A stretch of DNA of 64,000 nucleotides from NCBI RefSeq assembly GCF_024498355.1, contig NZ_CP101833.1, positions 1,097,001-1,161,000 on the forward strand, read 5' to 3'. The notes under the pieces are model-generated. The model made no database searches. It was not told where the DNA came from and was given only the letters and a program-made list of their open reading frames with translations. Origin of the DNA: Bacillus pumilus. Lineage in GTDB: Bacteria > Bacillota > Bacilli > Bacillales > Bacillaceae. The position numbers were made by a program, and so were the translations under genes. This document shows positions 54,380-63,192 of the stretch, one piece after another (within the stretch, counting starts at the first letter, position 1; every line of letters starts with the position of its first letter).

Positions 54380-55009
54380 ATGGACAAAAAACAATGGGAT
54401 CAATTCCTCGCACCGTATAAACAAGCAGTCGAAGAATTAAAAGTGAAACTAAAAGGCATTCGAAAGCTGTATGAATTTGAGGATGACCATTCACCAGTAG
54501 AATTTGTCACAGGCCGAGTGAAACCCGTTGCCAGCATATTAGAAAAGGCAAAGCGTAAAAACATCCCGATGCATGAGATTGAAACCATGCAGGATATTGC
54601 TGGGCTTCGCATTATGTGCCAGTTTGTAGAAGATATACAAGTTGTGAAAAAAATGCTCCAGTCACGAAAAGACTTTGTGGTTGTAGATAAACGCGACTAT
54701 ATTGCAGAACATAAAGAAAGCGGATACCGCTCGTACCACCTTGTTGTGTTATATCCGCTGCAAACAGTCAACGGAGAGAAGCAGCTCCTTGTCGAAATCC
54801 AAATTCGTACGCTTGCTATGAACTTTTGGGCGACCATCGAGCATTCTCTGAATTATAAATATAGCGGGAATATCCCAGAGAAGGTCAAACTGCGCCTTCA
54901 AAGAGCTTCTGAGGCAGCATCTCTTCTTGATGATGAGATGTCTGAAATCAGAGGGGAAATTCAAGAAGCACAAGTGGCATTTTCCCGGAAAAAGAAAAAC
55001 GATAGCTGA
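54380..55009 (+). CDS. sasB: Small alarmone synthetase YjbM (SasB/RelQ)
   Basis: YjbM makes (p)ppGpp from GTP or GDP and ATP, and is a tetramer activated by pppGpp itself. The 209-residue protein has the RelA/SpoT synthetase domain: TGRVKP and ILEKAKRK near residues 45-60, the signature DIAGLRIMCQF, and YRSYHLVV, with VEIQIRTLAMNFWATIEHSL further on (cited as VEIQIRT). It has no HD hydrolase domain and no TGS domain. GGGGG precedes the ATG. It is followed by nadK after 65 bases, as in B. subtilis (yjbM-yjbN-yjbO). Confidence 0.93.
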   Translation: MDKKQWDQFLAPYKQAVEELKVKLKGIRKLYEFEDDHSPVEFVTGRVKPVASILEKAKRKNIPMHEIETMQDIAGLRIMCQFVEDIQVVKKMLQSRKDFVVVDKRDYIAEHKESGYRSYHLVVLYPLQTVNGEKQLLVEIQIRTLAMNFWATIEHSLNYKYSGNIPEKVKLRLQRASEAASLLDDEMSEIRGEIQEAQVAFSRKKKNDS

Positions 55010-55074
55010 GCCTAAGCTTGATCAAATATGATGCTGCCCTCTCATAGCAGCAAGGTGGAAAAGGAGAAGAATTC

Positions 55075-55875
55075 ATGAAATTTGCAGTTTCTTCGAAAGG
55101 GAATTCTGTATCTGACACACTCAAAAATAAAATTCAGACCTACTTATTGGATTTTGGAATGGAATTAAATGAAGAGGAACCGGATCTTGTCATTACTGTT
55201 GGAGGAGACGGAACCCTTTTATATGCCTTTCACCGCTATAGCAACCGCCTGAATGAAACGGCTTTTGTTGGTGTTCATACAGGTCATCTTGGTTTTTATG
55301 CTGATTGGGTGCCAAGTGAAATCGAAAAGCTTGTCCTAGCGATTGCCAAAACACCTTATCATATTGTGGAATATCCGATTCTTGAAGTCATCGTCAGATA
55401 CAACGATGGCGGCCGGGAAGAGAAATATTTAGCAATGAATGAATGTACGATTAAAAGTATGGAAGGTACGCTTGTGGCAGATGTTGAAATTAGGGGTCAG
55501 CTTTTTGAAACTTTCAGAGGAGACGGTCTTTGTTTGTCTACGCCATCTGGCAGTACGGCCTATAATAAAGCACTTGGGGGCGCCATTATCCATCCTTCCA
55601 TTAGAGCCATTCAGCTGGCAGAAATGGCCTCAATCAACAACAGAGTATTCCGTACGGTCGGTTCACCGCTGATTTTGCCAGACCACCATACTTGTGTAAT
55701 CAAACCAATTAATGATGTTGATTTTCAGGTAACAATTGATCATTTGTCGCTGCTTCATAAAGATGTTAAATCTATTCAATGCCGGGTGGCAGACGAGAAT
55801 GTTCGTTTTGCCCGATTTAGACCATTTCCGTTTTGGAAAAGGGTGCAAGATTCCTTTATCGGAAAAGGAGAATAA
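55075..55875 (+). CDS. nadK: NAD kinase
   Basis: NAD kinase phosphorylates NAD to NADP. The 266-residue protein has the GGDGT motif (residues 43-47), the catalytic aspartate there, the NE/D region MNECTIKS and the conserved [18 protein letters not shown] precedes the ATG. It is the yjbN orthologue (also named ppnKA or nadF); the second Bacillus paralogue is not in the window. yjbO follows almost directly. Confidence 0.95.
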   Translation: MKFAVSSKGNSVSDTLKNKIQTYLLDFGMELNEEEPDLVITVGGDGTLLYAFHRYSNRLNETAFVGVHTGHLGFYADWVPSEIEKLVLAIAKTPYHIVEYPILEVIVRYNDGGREEKYLAMNECTIKSMEGTLVADVEIRGQLFETFRGDGLCLSTPSGSTAYNKALGGAIIHPSIRAIQLAEMASINNRVFRTVGSPLILPDHHTCVIKPINDVDFQVTIDHLSLLHKDVKSIQCRVADENVRFARFRPFPFWKRVQDSFIGKGE

Positions 55876-55892
55876 GAAAGAGGTCGTTCTCG

Positions 55893-56786
55893 CTGGAATA
55901 CTTTACGTTAACCAAAACCATGACAGCCAAAGAAAAGGGGCTGCTCTTAAAGGACTTTTTAATTGATCTTGGCATTTCAAAAAGAATGCTGACGGATATT
56001 AAATTTGATGGCGGTGATCTGCTGATTAATGGAGAGCATGTCACCGTGAGATACGAGCTTCACGAGGGAGACAGGCTCACCATTTTATTTCCTGAGGAAA
56101 AAGTGAGTGAAGGTCTAAAACCAGCTCCGATTCCGCTGGATATTATATTTGAGGATGAGCATGTGCTTGTGCTGAATAAAAAGCCATATATCCCATCCAT
56201 TCCTTCTAGAGAGCATCCTGAGCATAGTATTGCAAATGGTCTGCTTTACCATTATGCTGAGCAGTCTGTGCGGCTGACGGTTCATTTGGTGAGCCGTCTT
56301 GATCGTGATACATCTGGCGTGATGCTTGTCGCCAAACATCGCTTTGCACACAGCCTTTTATCAAAAGCGCAAAAAGAAGGGGAGGTCAAGCGAACGTACA
56401 GAGCTTTTACACAGGGCATAATTGCACAAAAGCACGGAACCGTTCGTGCAAAAATTGCCCGAAAAGGGGATAGTATCATTGAACGCATGGTCGATGAGGC
56501 TGGCCAGGAGGCAGTGACGCATTATACAGTACGACAGGTAGACGCTGATTTGAACATGTCGGATGTGTCTCTTGTACTTGAAACTGGAAGAACACATCAA
56601 ATTCGTGTGCACATGCAATATCTTGGTCATCCGCTCATCGGTGATACGCTGTATGGCGGAACGAGCGAGCGGATAGACCGGCAGGCGCTGCATAGTGAAA
56701 CCCTTATCTTTCCTCATCCAATGACAGGTGAGCAAATGACATTTTCGGCTCCATTGCCAGCTGACATGAAGGCACTGCTTCTTTAA
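55893..56786 (+). CDS. yjbO: RluA-family pseudouridine synthase YjbO, likely CTG start
   Basis: The enzyme isomerises uridine to pseudouridine in RNA, probably rRNA. It has an N-terminal S4-like RNA-binding part (KDFLIDLGISKRMLTD, LLINGEHVTVRYELHEGDRL in outline) and the RluA catalytic domain with the aspartate in HLVSRLDRDTSGVMLVAK. RTHQIRVHMQYLGHPLIGD closes the domain. No ATG, GTG or TTG with a binding site lies at the expected N-terminus. AAGAGG is nine bases before an in-frame CTG (297-residue product), while the first ATG, 27 bases on, has none. Starts at either site are possible. Confidence 0.82.
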   Translation: MEYFTLTKTMTAKEKGLLLKDFLIDLGISKRMLTDIKFDGGDLLINGEHVTVRYELHEGDRLTILFPEEKVSEGLKPAPIPLDIIFEDEHVLVLNKKPYIPSIPSREHPEHSIANGLLYHYAEQSVRLTVHLVSRLDRDTSGVMLVAKHRFAHSLLSKAQKEGEVKRTYRAFTQGIIAQKHGTVRAKIARKGDSIIERMVDEAGQEAVTHYTVRQVDADLNMSDVSLVLETGRTHQIRVHMQYLGHPLIGDTLYGGTSERIDRQALHSETLIFPHPMTGEQMTFSAPLPADMKALLL

Positions 56787-56788
56787 AC

Positions 56789-56829
56789 AATGAAAACCCG
56801 GTCACCTGCAAAGCAGGGCCGGGTTTTTA
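56789..56829. terminator. Bidirectional terminator between yjbO and prpE
   Basis: AAAACCCGG and CCGGGTTTTT flank an inner CCTGC/GCAGG helix. It overlaps the prpE stop codon and ends both convergent units. Confidence 0.88.
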
Positions 56830-57570
56830 TGATGTGAAATGCTGGAATCTAGAATCATCATAAGGCATAGATGAAGGGACAGAGACAGTTTCAAGCTCAG
56901 GATATTGAAGAGCCGACAGCTGATTTCCAAAAACGCAGCCTGTATCAATATTGACTGTTTTGCCAACGAATCGAGGTTCTTTCACCGGTGTATGACCGTA
57001 AACAATCCACGGTTTCCCTTCATATTCCTTTGCCCAATTCTTCCGCACAGGTCGTCCATCTGGCCAAGTCTCTCCTGTGACAGCACCAAATAATAGATAG
57101 GATCGCATCTGTTTATTCGGCTCCTTTCCAATATCCTTTTCCTTCATCGCTGCGTGTGCAATGATCAGCTCATCTGGAATCAGCACATCATAAAGCGGAG
57201 CCTTCTCAAATAACTGTTTAAATTCATGTGATAATTTGTTTTTTTCATGAAGCGGCAGTTTTTTTATTTCGTTCACTGTTGTTTCAATGCCATGCAGTAA
57301 TTTAACGGGATTTCCTTTCAAATAGCGATAAAGCTTAAAGCAATGGTTTCCAGGCACGTAACGGATCGCTCCATGTGAATAGGCATGTATGACAAATTGC
57401 ATCACGTCTACTGATTGAGGGCCTCGATCTGTTAAATCACCGACAAGTGCTAGCGTTCTCTTATCAGGATGGACGGGTAATCCATGTTTGAGTTCGTATC
57501 CTAGTTTGTATATGAGGGTAAGCAGCTCTTCGTAGCAGCCGTGGATATCACCAATGATATCGAATTTCAT
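56827..57570 (-). CDS. prpE: Bis(5'-nucleosyl)-tetraphosphatase PrpE
   Basis: PrpE is a PPP-family metallophosphatase that splits Ap4A asymmetrically. The 247-residue protein has the three metal motifs GDIHG (residues 7-11), GDLTDRG and GNHCFK, and the later HAAMK and GHTP histidines. It opens with [17 protein letters not shown], normal for the family. AGGAGG precedes ATG. Convergent with yjbO and divergent from yjbQ, as in B. subtilis, where the protein affects spore germination. Confidence 0.92.
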   Translation of the reverse strand: MKFDIIGDIHGCYEELLTLIYKLGYELKHGLPVHPDKRTLALVGDLTDRGPQSVDVMQFVIHAYSHGAIRYVPGNHCFKLYRYLKGNPVKLLHGIETTVNEIKKLPLHEKNKLSHEFKQLFEKAPLYDVLIPDELIIAHAAMKEKDIGKEPNKQMRSYLLFGAVTGETWPDGRPVRKNWAKEYEGKPWIVYGHTPVKEPRFVGKTVNIDTGCVFGNQLSALQYPELETVSVPSSMPYDDSRFQHFTS

Positions 57571-57732
57571 AAGGTTTCCTCCTGATCTTTCTCATCCATT
57601 CATCGGGTATAAAGAAGTTTGAATTTTAGAACATATAACGAATGGCTTTCATTTCATTTAGGCAATTGTTAGAATCAATGCTTTAACGTAAGACTTAAAA
57701 GATTAAACATCAATGTTAGGAGGCTTTAGCCA

Positions 57733-59580
57733 ATGGAGCATACATCTGTTTCATCACTCGTTGTCGTTATTATTGTCGCCTTTTTCACCCCCATTTTATT
57801 GCACCGATTTAAGTTGACCATTCCGGTCGTTGTCGCTGAAATTATCATGGGGCTCATCATTGGAAAAAGCGGGTTTCAACTGGTTGTCGAACATGATGCA
57901 TGGCTAGATACGTTATCCATGCTCGGTTTTATTTTTCTGATGTTTTTAAGTGGACTTGAAATAGATTTTTCTTCTTTTGAATCAAAGAAGAAAGCACGAG
58001 AACTTCCAAATGGTTTAAAAGAACCAAATACGTTTAAAGCAGCCACCATAATTTTTCTTGGGGTATTTTGTATTTCCTTTATCCTGTCCTATGCGTTTGT
58101 ACTTGCAGGGTTTATTGAAAATGCCTTTTTAATGACACTCATCATTTCCACCATCTCATTAGGTGTAGTGGTTCCAACCTTAAAAGAGGAAAAGTTGATG
58201 CAGACGAATATTGGTCAAATCATTCTGCTTGTGGCCGTCATTGCAGATTTGGTGACAATGATTTTACTGGCTGTGTTTTCCTCCATTTATGGCGATGGAA
58301 CAGGGAACATGTGGCTTCTGCTATTATTATTTGCAGCAGGCATTCTTCTTTATTTATTTGGCCGAGTATTTAAGACAAAATCCATTTTTCAGTCCATGTC
58401 AAAAGGAACGGTGCAAATTGGGACAAGGGCAATCTTTACTCTCATTATAGTCTTAGTTGCCTTATCTGAATCACTAGGTGCTGAAAATATTCTTGGGGCG
58501 TTTTTAGCAGGCGTGCTCGTGTCCCTTCTTTCGCCAAATAAAGAGCTTGTTCAGCAGCTGGACTCATTTGGTTACGGATTTTTAATCCCGATCTTTTTTG
58601 TGATGGTCGGTGTGGACTTGAATATATGGGCGCTGTTCAAGGACCCAACCATTATGATCATGATTCCGCTATTGTTTATTGCATTACTGCTTAGTAAGCT
58701 AATTCCAATTCTTTATTTGAAAAAATGGTATGACATGAAAAAAGTCATCGGCTCCGGCTTTTTATTAACATCGACGTTATCACTCGTCATTGCAGCTGCG
58801 ACGATTGGGGAGCGGCTCGGTGTCATTGATCATAAAATGTCAGGCGCACTGATTTTAGTCGCTGTGCTGACGAGTATTTTAACGCCTGTTTGGTTTAAAG
58901 TGCTGTTTAAAAAAGAACAAGAAGCGAATCAAAAAAAACGTGTGACCTTTATTGGCGCAAACCAGCTGACTTTACCTGTGACACTTGACTTGCATCAGGA
59001 TGAATATGACATCCGTATTTTGCATGTGTTTCAAGAAAATAAAGAAGCACTGCTTGCCGATTCGATCTTTGAAGTTGAAGCGATTGAAGAGTACGACGAT
59101 GAGACGCTGAGAAAGGCAGGCATCGGCCGGGAGGATGTTCTAGTCGTAGCAACAGGCAGCGAGACGCAAAATAAGGAAATTGCTTTATTTGCAAAAGAAG
59201 AAGGAGCGAAACAAGTCATTGCTAGTGTCAACAAAGCTGAGGCAGAGCTGACATTGAAGGAAGCGGGTATTGATACGTTTTCGAATTTCCTATCATCTAA
59301 AACGGTGCTAAGAGCCTTGATTGAAGCACCAGATGCGATTCGATTGTTAACAAATGAGGATACTTCCTTGTATCAAATTCAAATGAACAATCATCGATAT
59401 CATAATGTCATGCTGAGGGAATTTCCGTTTATCGGTGATTTGGTCTTTGTCCGTATTTTCAGAGGGGTAGACAGCTTAGTACCGCACGGAGATACGACGC
59501 TCAGAAGCGGAGACCGCGTGCTTGTGTCAGGTTCCCGGGAGTATGTAGCAGGACTTAGAGCCCAATTAGAGTTGCAATGA
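57733..59580 (+). CDS. yjbQ: CPA2 monovalent cation/proton antiporter YjbQ
   Basis: The 615-residue protein has about twelve membrane segments (residues 5-395) of the CPA2 Na+(K+)/H+ antiporter type, with the LGAENILGAFLAGVLVSLL core, then RCK domains: a TrkA-N-like NAD-binding part (about 405-515, but with a degenerate GAxxxxxP rather than GxGxxG) and a TrkA-C part to the end. GGAGG precedes the ATG. It is a KefB/YhaU-like transporter; whether it moves Na+ or K+ cannot be read from sequence. Confidence 0.88.
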   Translation: MEHTSVSSLVVVIIVAFFTPILLHRFKLTIPVVVAEIIMGLIIGKSGFQLVVEHDAWLDTLSMLGFIFLMFLSGLEIDFSSFESKKKARELPNGLKEPNTFKAATIIFLGVFCISFILSYAFVLAGFIENAFLMTLIISTISLGVVVPTLKEEKLMQTNIGQIILLVAVIADLVTMILLAVFSSIYGDGTGNMWLLLLLFAAGILLYLFGRVFKTKSIFQSMSKGTVQIGTRAIFTLIIVLVALSESLGAENILGAFLAGVLVSLLSPNKELVQQLDSFGYGFLIPIFFVMVGVDLNIWALFKDPTIMIMIPLLFIALLLSKLIPILYLKKWYDMKKVIGSGFLLTSTLSLVIAAATIGERLGVIDHKMSGALILVAVLTSILTPVWFKVLFKKEQEANQKKRVTFIGANQLTLPVTLDLHQDEYDIRILHVFQENKEALLADSIFEVEAIEEYDDETLRKAGIGREDVLVVATGSETQNKEIALFAKEEGAKQVIASVNKAEAELTLKEAGIDTFSNFLSSKTVLRALIEAPDAIRLLTNEDTSLYQIQMNNHRYHNVMLREFPFIGDLVFVRIFRGVDSLVPHGDTTLRSGDRVLVSGSREYVAGLRAQLELQ

Positions 59581-59635
59581 ACCCTTGACCAATGAACAAT
59601 TCCTGATTAAGATAGAGGTACAACATTATATGTTT

Positions 59636-59735
59636 GATCCACTAGGGGAGTCCTTTAAAAGGGCTGAGATAAAAGTGTCGACTTTTAGACCCTCATTACC
59701 TGAACAGGTTCATACCTGCGTAGGGAAGTGGTGCG
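59636..59735 (+). ncRNA. TPP riboswitch
   Basis: The pattern AGGGGAGTCC, GGGCTGAGAT (59661-59670), GACCCTCATTACCTGAACAG and CTGCGTAGGGAAGTGG is the conserved TPP (thi-box) fold. It precedes tenA; a terminator follows whose arm pairs with the end of the switch, so TPP binding should cause premature termination. Confidence 0.95.
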
Positions 59736-59763
59736 GTTTTTGACTATGCTTTTTACAAATTCC

Positions 59764-59797
59764 AAGCCACTTTCCACGCGGAAAGTGGCTTTTTTAT
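59764..59797 (+). terminator. Riboswitch-controlled terminator of the thi operon
   Basis: AAGCCACTTTCC and GGAAAGTGGCTT close a four-base loop and are followed by T6. CCACTTTCC can pair with GGGAAGTGG of the riboswitch end, giving the alternative antiterminator. Confidence 0.9.
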
Positions 59798-59821
59798 ATG
59801 AAGAAACAGGAGGAGAGAAAC

Positions 59822-60532
59822 ATGACATTTTCAAAGGAATGTAAAGAGGCAGCAGCAACATGGTGGAATGGAAGCTTTACGCATCCTTTTGTGAAAGGGA
59901 TTGGAGATGGCACACTATCACTCGATCGGTTCACCTATTACGTGATGCAGGATTCGTATTATTTAACTCATTTCGCAAAGATGCAAGCATATGGAGCTGC
60001 CATTAGTGAGGACTTACATACGACGGGCAGAATGGCGTATCATGCGCAGGGCACGTATGAAGCAGAGCTATCGCTGCATAGAAAGTTCACAGAGCTGCTT
60101 CAGATCTCTGATGAAGCACTTGAAAGCTTTAAGCCTTCACCCACTGCTTATGCGTATACCTCACATATGTACAGGTCTGTGAAAAGCGGACGATTTGAAG
60201 AAATTTTAGCCGCGTTATTGCCGTGCTACTGGCTATATTATGAGGTGGGAGAAAAGCTGAAACAAACGACACCTGACCATCCGATTTATCAAGAATGGAT
60301 TTTGACATATGGAGGAGATTGGTTTAAAGAGCTTGTCTTTGAACAGGTCAACCGCTTTGATGAACTTGCGGAAAAAGCACCAGAACATGTGCGGGCCAAT
60401 ATGAAAGAAAATTTTGTGATTTCAAGCTATTACGAATACCATTTCTGGGAGATGGCGTATAAAAAAGAAACGTGGCAAACAGCATGCTTGGATGGGGTTG
60501 GTGCAAATGGAACTCCACGCAGTGACAAATGA
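59822..60532 (+). CDS. tenA: Aminopyrimidine aminohydrolase (thiaminase II) TenA
   Basis: TenA salvages degraded thiamine by hydrolysing formylaminopyrimidine-derived aminopyrimidine to hydroxymethylpyrimidine. The 236-residue helical protein has the catalytic Cys135 in LPCYWLYYEVGE and the YEYHFWEMAY C-terminal site. The ATG was chosen because AGGAGG is nine bases ahead; the in-frame ATG eight codons earlier lies in the riboswitch terminator tail. Its 3' end overlaps tenI by 26 bases. Confidence 0.95.
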   Translation: MTFSKECKEAAATWWNGSFTHPFVKGIGDGTLSLDRFTYYVMQDSYYLTHFAKMQAYGAAISEDLHTTGRMAYHAQGTYEAELSLHRKFTELLQISDEALESFKPSPTAYAYTSHMYRSVKSGRFEEILAALLPCYWLYYEVGEKLKQTTPDHPIYQEWILTYGGDWFKELVFEQVNRFDELAEKAPEHVRANMKENFVISSYYEYHFWEMAYKKETWQTACLDGVGANGTPRSDK

Positions 60533-61124
60533 TTCGTTTCCGGTCAATGAGCTGATCAAGCAAATAAAAGCCATTGAATCTAAAGTGGACTTTATTCATA
60601 TCCGGGAACGGTCTAAAACAGCAAGTGAACTTGTTGATCTCGTGAGACAACTCCTTTCAGAAGGTGTACCGAAAGAGAAACTCGTTATCAATGACCGAGT
60701 AGACGTTGCGCTGCTCACCAATATTCACCGGGTACATCTCCCAGGTCACAGCTTTTCGCCAAAGGAGCTGCGACAAAAATTTCCTCACCTTCATGCGGGT
60801 GTGTCTGTTCATTCGATAGAAGAAGCCAAAGCGGCCGAGGAAAGTGGTGCAGAGTATGTCATGTTTGGGCACATATATGACACCTCATGTAAACCAGGGC
60901 TTAAGGCGAGAGGCGTAAAGCTTGTGGAAGAACTGACTTCTGCGCTGTCCATTCCGGTGGTGGTCATTGGTGGATTGACGCCTGATCGAATCCCGGACTT
61001 GATGCATGTGAATGTGAAAGGGATTGCTGTCATGTCGGGAATTTTCACACACCATCAGCCGCACATCATGGCGCAAGCATTTTCTAAAAAGCTAAAGGAG
61101 AATCCTTATGAAAAAGCATTATGA
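60507..61124 (+). CDS. tenI: Thiazole tautomerase TenI
   Basis: TenI isomerises the thiazole carboxylate phosphate made by ThiG to the form used by ThiE. The 205-residue TIM-barrel protein resembles ThiE but lacks its coupling residues; VDFIHIRERSK, RVHLPGHSFSP with a catalytic-type histidine, SVHSIEEAKAAEESGAEYVM (cited start SVHSIEE) and GGLTPDRIPDLM are characteristic. ATG was chosen to give the family start MELHAVTND. Overlaps with tenA and thiO suggest coupling. Confidence 0.92.
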   Translation: MELHAVTNDSFPVNELIKQIKAIESKVDFIHIRERSKTASELVDLVRQLLSEGVPKEKLVINDRVDVALLTNIHRVHLPGHSFSPKELRQKFPHLHAGVSVHSIEEAKAAEESGAEYVMFGHIYDTSCKPGLKARGVKLVEELTSALSIPVVVIGGLTPDRIPDLMHVNVKGIAVMSGIFTHHQPHIMAQAFSKKLKENPYEKAL

Positions 61125-62220
61125 CATTGCAATCATTGGCGGTGGAATCATAGGGATGTCAATTGCCTATCACCTTGCAAAAGCAGGAAAGCAGGCTCTA
61201 TTACTTGAGGCAAATGAGATAGGGAAGCAAACGACGAGTGCGGCTGCTGGAATGCTTGGTGCACATGCTGAAGGAGAGGGTCATGAGGATATTTTCTTTC
61301 AGGTAGGCAGAGCAAGCCAGACATTATATGAAAAATTAAAAGTCGATCTTCAGCATGAATCAGGCATTGATATTCGGACATCAGTGGGCGGTATTATGAA
61401 GGTGGCCTTTACAGAAGAAGAAAAACGTGCACTTTGCCGGATGCAGCATTTGTCCACGTTTCAATGGCTTGAAGCAAGTTGTGTGAAAAAACGTATGCCG
61501 CAAATCGCAGATGACATCATGGGAGCAGGTTTCATTGAAGAAGATGTTCATGTTGAGCCTTATGCGGTATGCAGGGCATTGTGGCAGGCGGCTGTTCGGT
61601 ACGGGGCGGATGTGAAGGAGTTTACACCTGTGATCGAAGTCAAACGGGACAAAGATGTATTAACTGTCAGAACAGCTAAAGGCACATTCACATGTGATGA
61701 CCTTACGATAGCAAGTGGTGTATGGTCTGGCCGCTTTTTTGAAGAGCTGGGGTTACCTTATTCTCTCTATCCAGTAAAAGGAGAATGTGTGTCTGTGTGG
61801 AATAGTGGTCCAGCGCTCGCACACACCATTTACCATGATCATTGTTATATCGTTCAAAGAGATAGCGGAAAGCTGGTGATTGGTGCAACGATGAAGCCAA
61901 ATGAGTGGCAGGCTGTTCCAACACTTGGCGGCATTGAAGCTGTGATTCAAAAAGCGTCTCAGCTCATGCCTTCTATCAAGGAGATGCCGATTGAAGAGTG
62001 CTGGGCAGGTCTTCGTCCGGCGACAAGCGACCGGCATCCCTATATCGGAAGACACCCGGAAGATGAGCGTATCCTTTTTGCGACGGGACATTACCGGAAT
62101 GGCATTTTACTTGCGCCAATTACTGGAGAAATTATTCGAGACCTGATATTAGGCGAGCCTGTCCAAGAGGAATGGCTTCAAGCGTTTCGCATTGGTCGAA
62201 AGGAGGCATTGTTCGTATGA
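61108..62220 (+). CDS. thiO: Glycine oxidase ThiO
   Basis: ThiO oxidises glycine to dehydroglycine (iminoacetate), a substrate for thiazole synthesis. The 370-residue FAD enzyme has the dinucleotide motif GGGIIGMS (about residues 9-16), EANEIGKQTTSAAAGMLG, and the family ending TGHYRNGILLAPITG. It starts 17 bases before the tenI stop behind AAAGGAG. It overlaps thiS by four bases (ATGA). Confidence 0.95.
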   Translation: MKKHYDIAIIGGGIIGMSIAYHLAKAGKQALLLEANEIGKQTTSAAAGMLGAHAEGEGHEDIFFQVGRASQTLYEKLKVDLQHESGIDIRTSVGGIMKVAFTEEEKRALCRMQHLSTFQWLEASCVKKRMPQIADDIMGAGFIEEDVHVEPYAVCRALWQAAVRYGADVKEFTPVIEVKRDKDVLTVRTAKGTFTCDDLTIASGVWSGRFFEELGLPYSLYPVKGECVSVWNSGPALAHTIYHDHCYIVQRDSGKLVIGATMKPNEWQAVPTLGGIEAVIQKASQLMPSIKEMPIEECWAGLRPATSDRHPYIGRHPEDERILFATGHYRNGILLAPITGEIIRDLILGEPVQEEWLQAFRIGRKEALFV

Positions 62221-62420
62221 AAATTCAATTGAATGGCAGAGTGGTTGATTTCGATAAAGAGAATGGAACGATCTATGATCTGCTATCAGCCTATCAGCTT
62301 GAAAATCGTGTGGTGATCGTCGAAAAGAACCAAGAAGTTATTGATAAAAAAACGTTTCAACAAGTAGAAATTCAACCAAATGACACGATTGAAATCGTTC
62401 ACTTTGTAGGAGGAGGATGA
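62217..62420 (+). CDS. thiS: Sulfur carrier protein ThiS
   Basis: ThiS is the ubiquitin-like carrier that delivers sulfur as a C-terminal thiocarboxylate to ThiG. The 67-residue protein ends in VGGG, giving the diglycine tail. [12 protein letters not shown] is the typical start. The ATG overlaps the thiO stop; AAAGGAGG lies 11 bases ahead. ThiF adenylates its C-terminus and ThiG is its partner. Confidence 0.94.
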   Translation: MKIQLNGRVVDFDKENGTIYDLLSAYQLENRVVIVEKNQEVIDKKTFQQVEIQPNDTIEIVHFVGGG

Positions 62421-62424
62421 CAAA

Positions 62425-63192
62425 ATGCTACACATTGGCGGAAAAACATTCACATCAAGACTATTACTTGGTACAGGAAAGTATCCATCATTTGAGGTTC
62501 AAAAGGAAGCAGTGAACGTATCAGAAGCTGAAATTTTGACCTTTGCTGTGCGAAGAATGAACATTTTTGAAGCATCTCAGCCGAATTTTTTAGAGCAGCT
62601 TGATTTATCAAAATATACATTACTTCCAAATACAGCAGGCGCAAGTACAGCGGAAGAAGCGGTGCGTATTGCCCGTTTAGCGAAGGCTTCGGGGCTGTGT
62701 GACATGATTAAGGTAGAAGTGATTGGCTGTTCAAGATCCCTTCTGCCAGATCCAGTCGAAACGCTAAAAGCATCTGAAATGCTATTGGAAGAAGGTTTTA
62801 TCGTGCTGCCGTATACATCAGATGATGTGGTACTGGCAAGAAAATTAGAAGAAATCGGTGTTCACGCCATCATGCCAGGGGCCTCTCCAATTGGTTCAGG
62901 TCAAGGCTTACTAAACCCTCTGAATCTCTCATTTATTATCGAGCAGGCGAAGGTGCCGGTCATTATTGATGCGGGCGTAGGCTCTCCTAAGGATGCGGCT
63001 TATGCGATGGAACTAGGGGCTGACGCTGTATTGCTGAATACTGCTGTGTCTGGTGCAAAGGACCCCGTGAAAATGGCAAAAGCGATGAAGCTGGCCATTG
63101 AATCAGGAAGATTAGGTTTTGAGGCAGGACGTATTCCGTTGAAAAACTATGGTACAGCCAGCAGTCCGCAGGAAGGGATGCCAGCATTTTGA
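62425..63192 (+). CDS. thiG: Thiazole synthase ThiG
   Basis: ThiG forms the thiazole ring from 1-deoxy-D-xylulose 5-phosphate, dehydroglycine and ThiS thiocarboxylate. The 255-residue TIM-barrel enzyme has the Schiff-base Lys96 in [17 protein letters not shown] near residue 40, [15 protein letters not shown] and [25 protein letters not shown] lies eight bases ahead. It begins four bases after thiS, and its stop overlaps the thiF start. Confidence 0.96.
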   Translation: MLHIGGKTFTSRLLLGTGKYPSFEVQKEAVNVSEAEILTFAVRRMNIFEASQPNFLEQLDLSKYTLLPNTAGASTAEEAVRIARLAKASGLCDMIKVEVIGCSRSLLPDPVETLKASEMLLEEGFIVLPYTSDDVVLARKLEEIGVHAIMPGASPIGSGQGLLNPLNLSFIIEQAKVPVIIDAGVGSPKDAAYAMELGADAVLLNTAVSGAKDPVKMAKAMKLAIESGRLGFEAGRIPLKNYGTASSPQEGMPAF

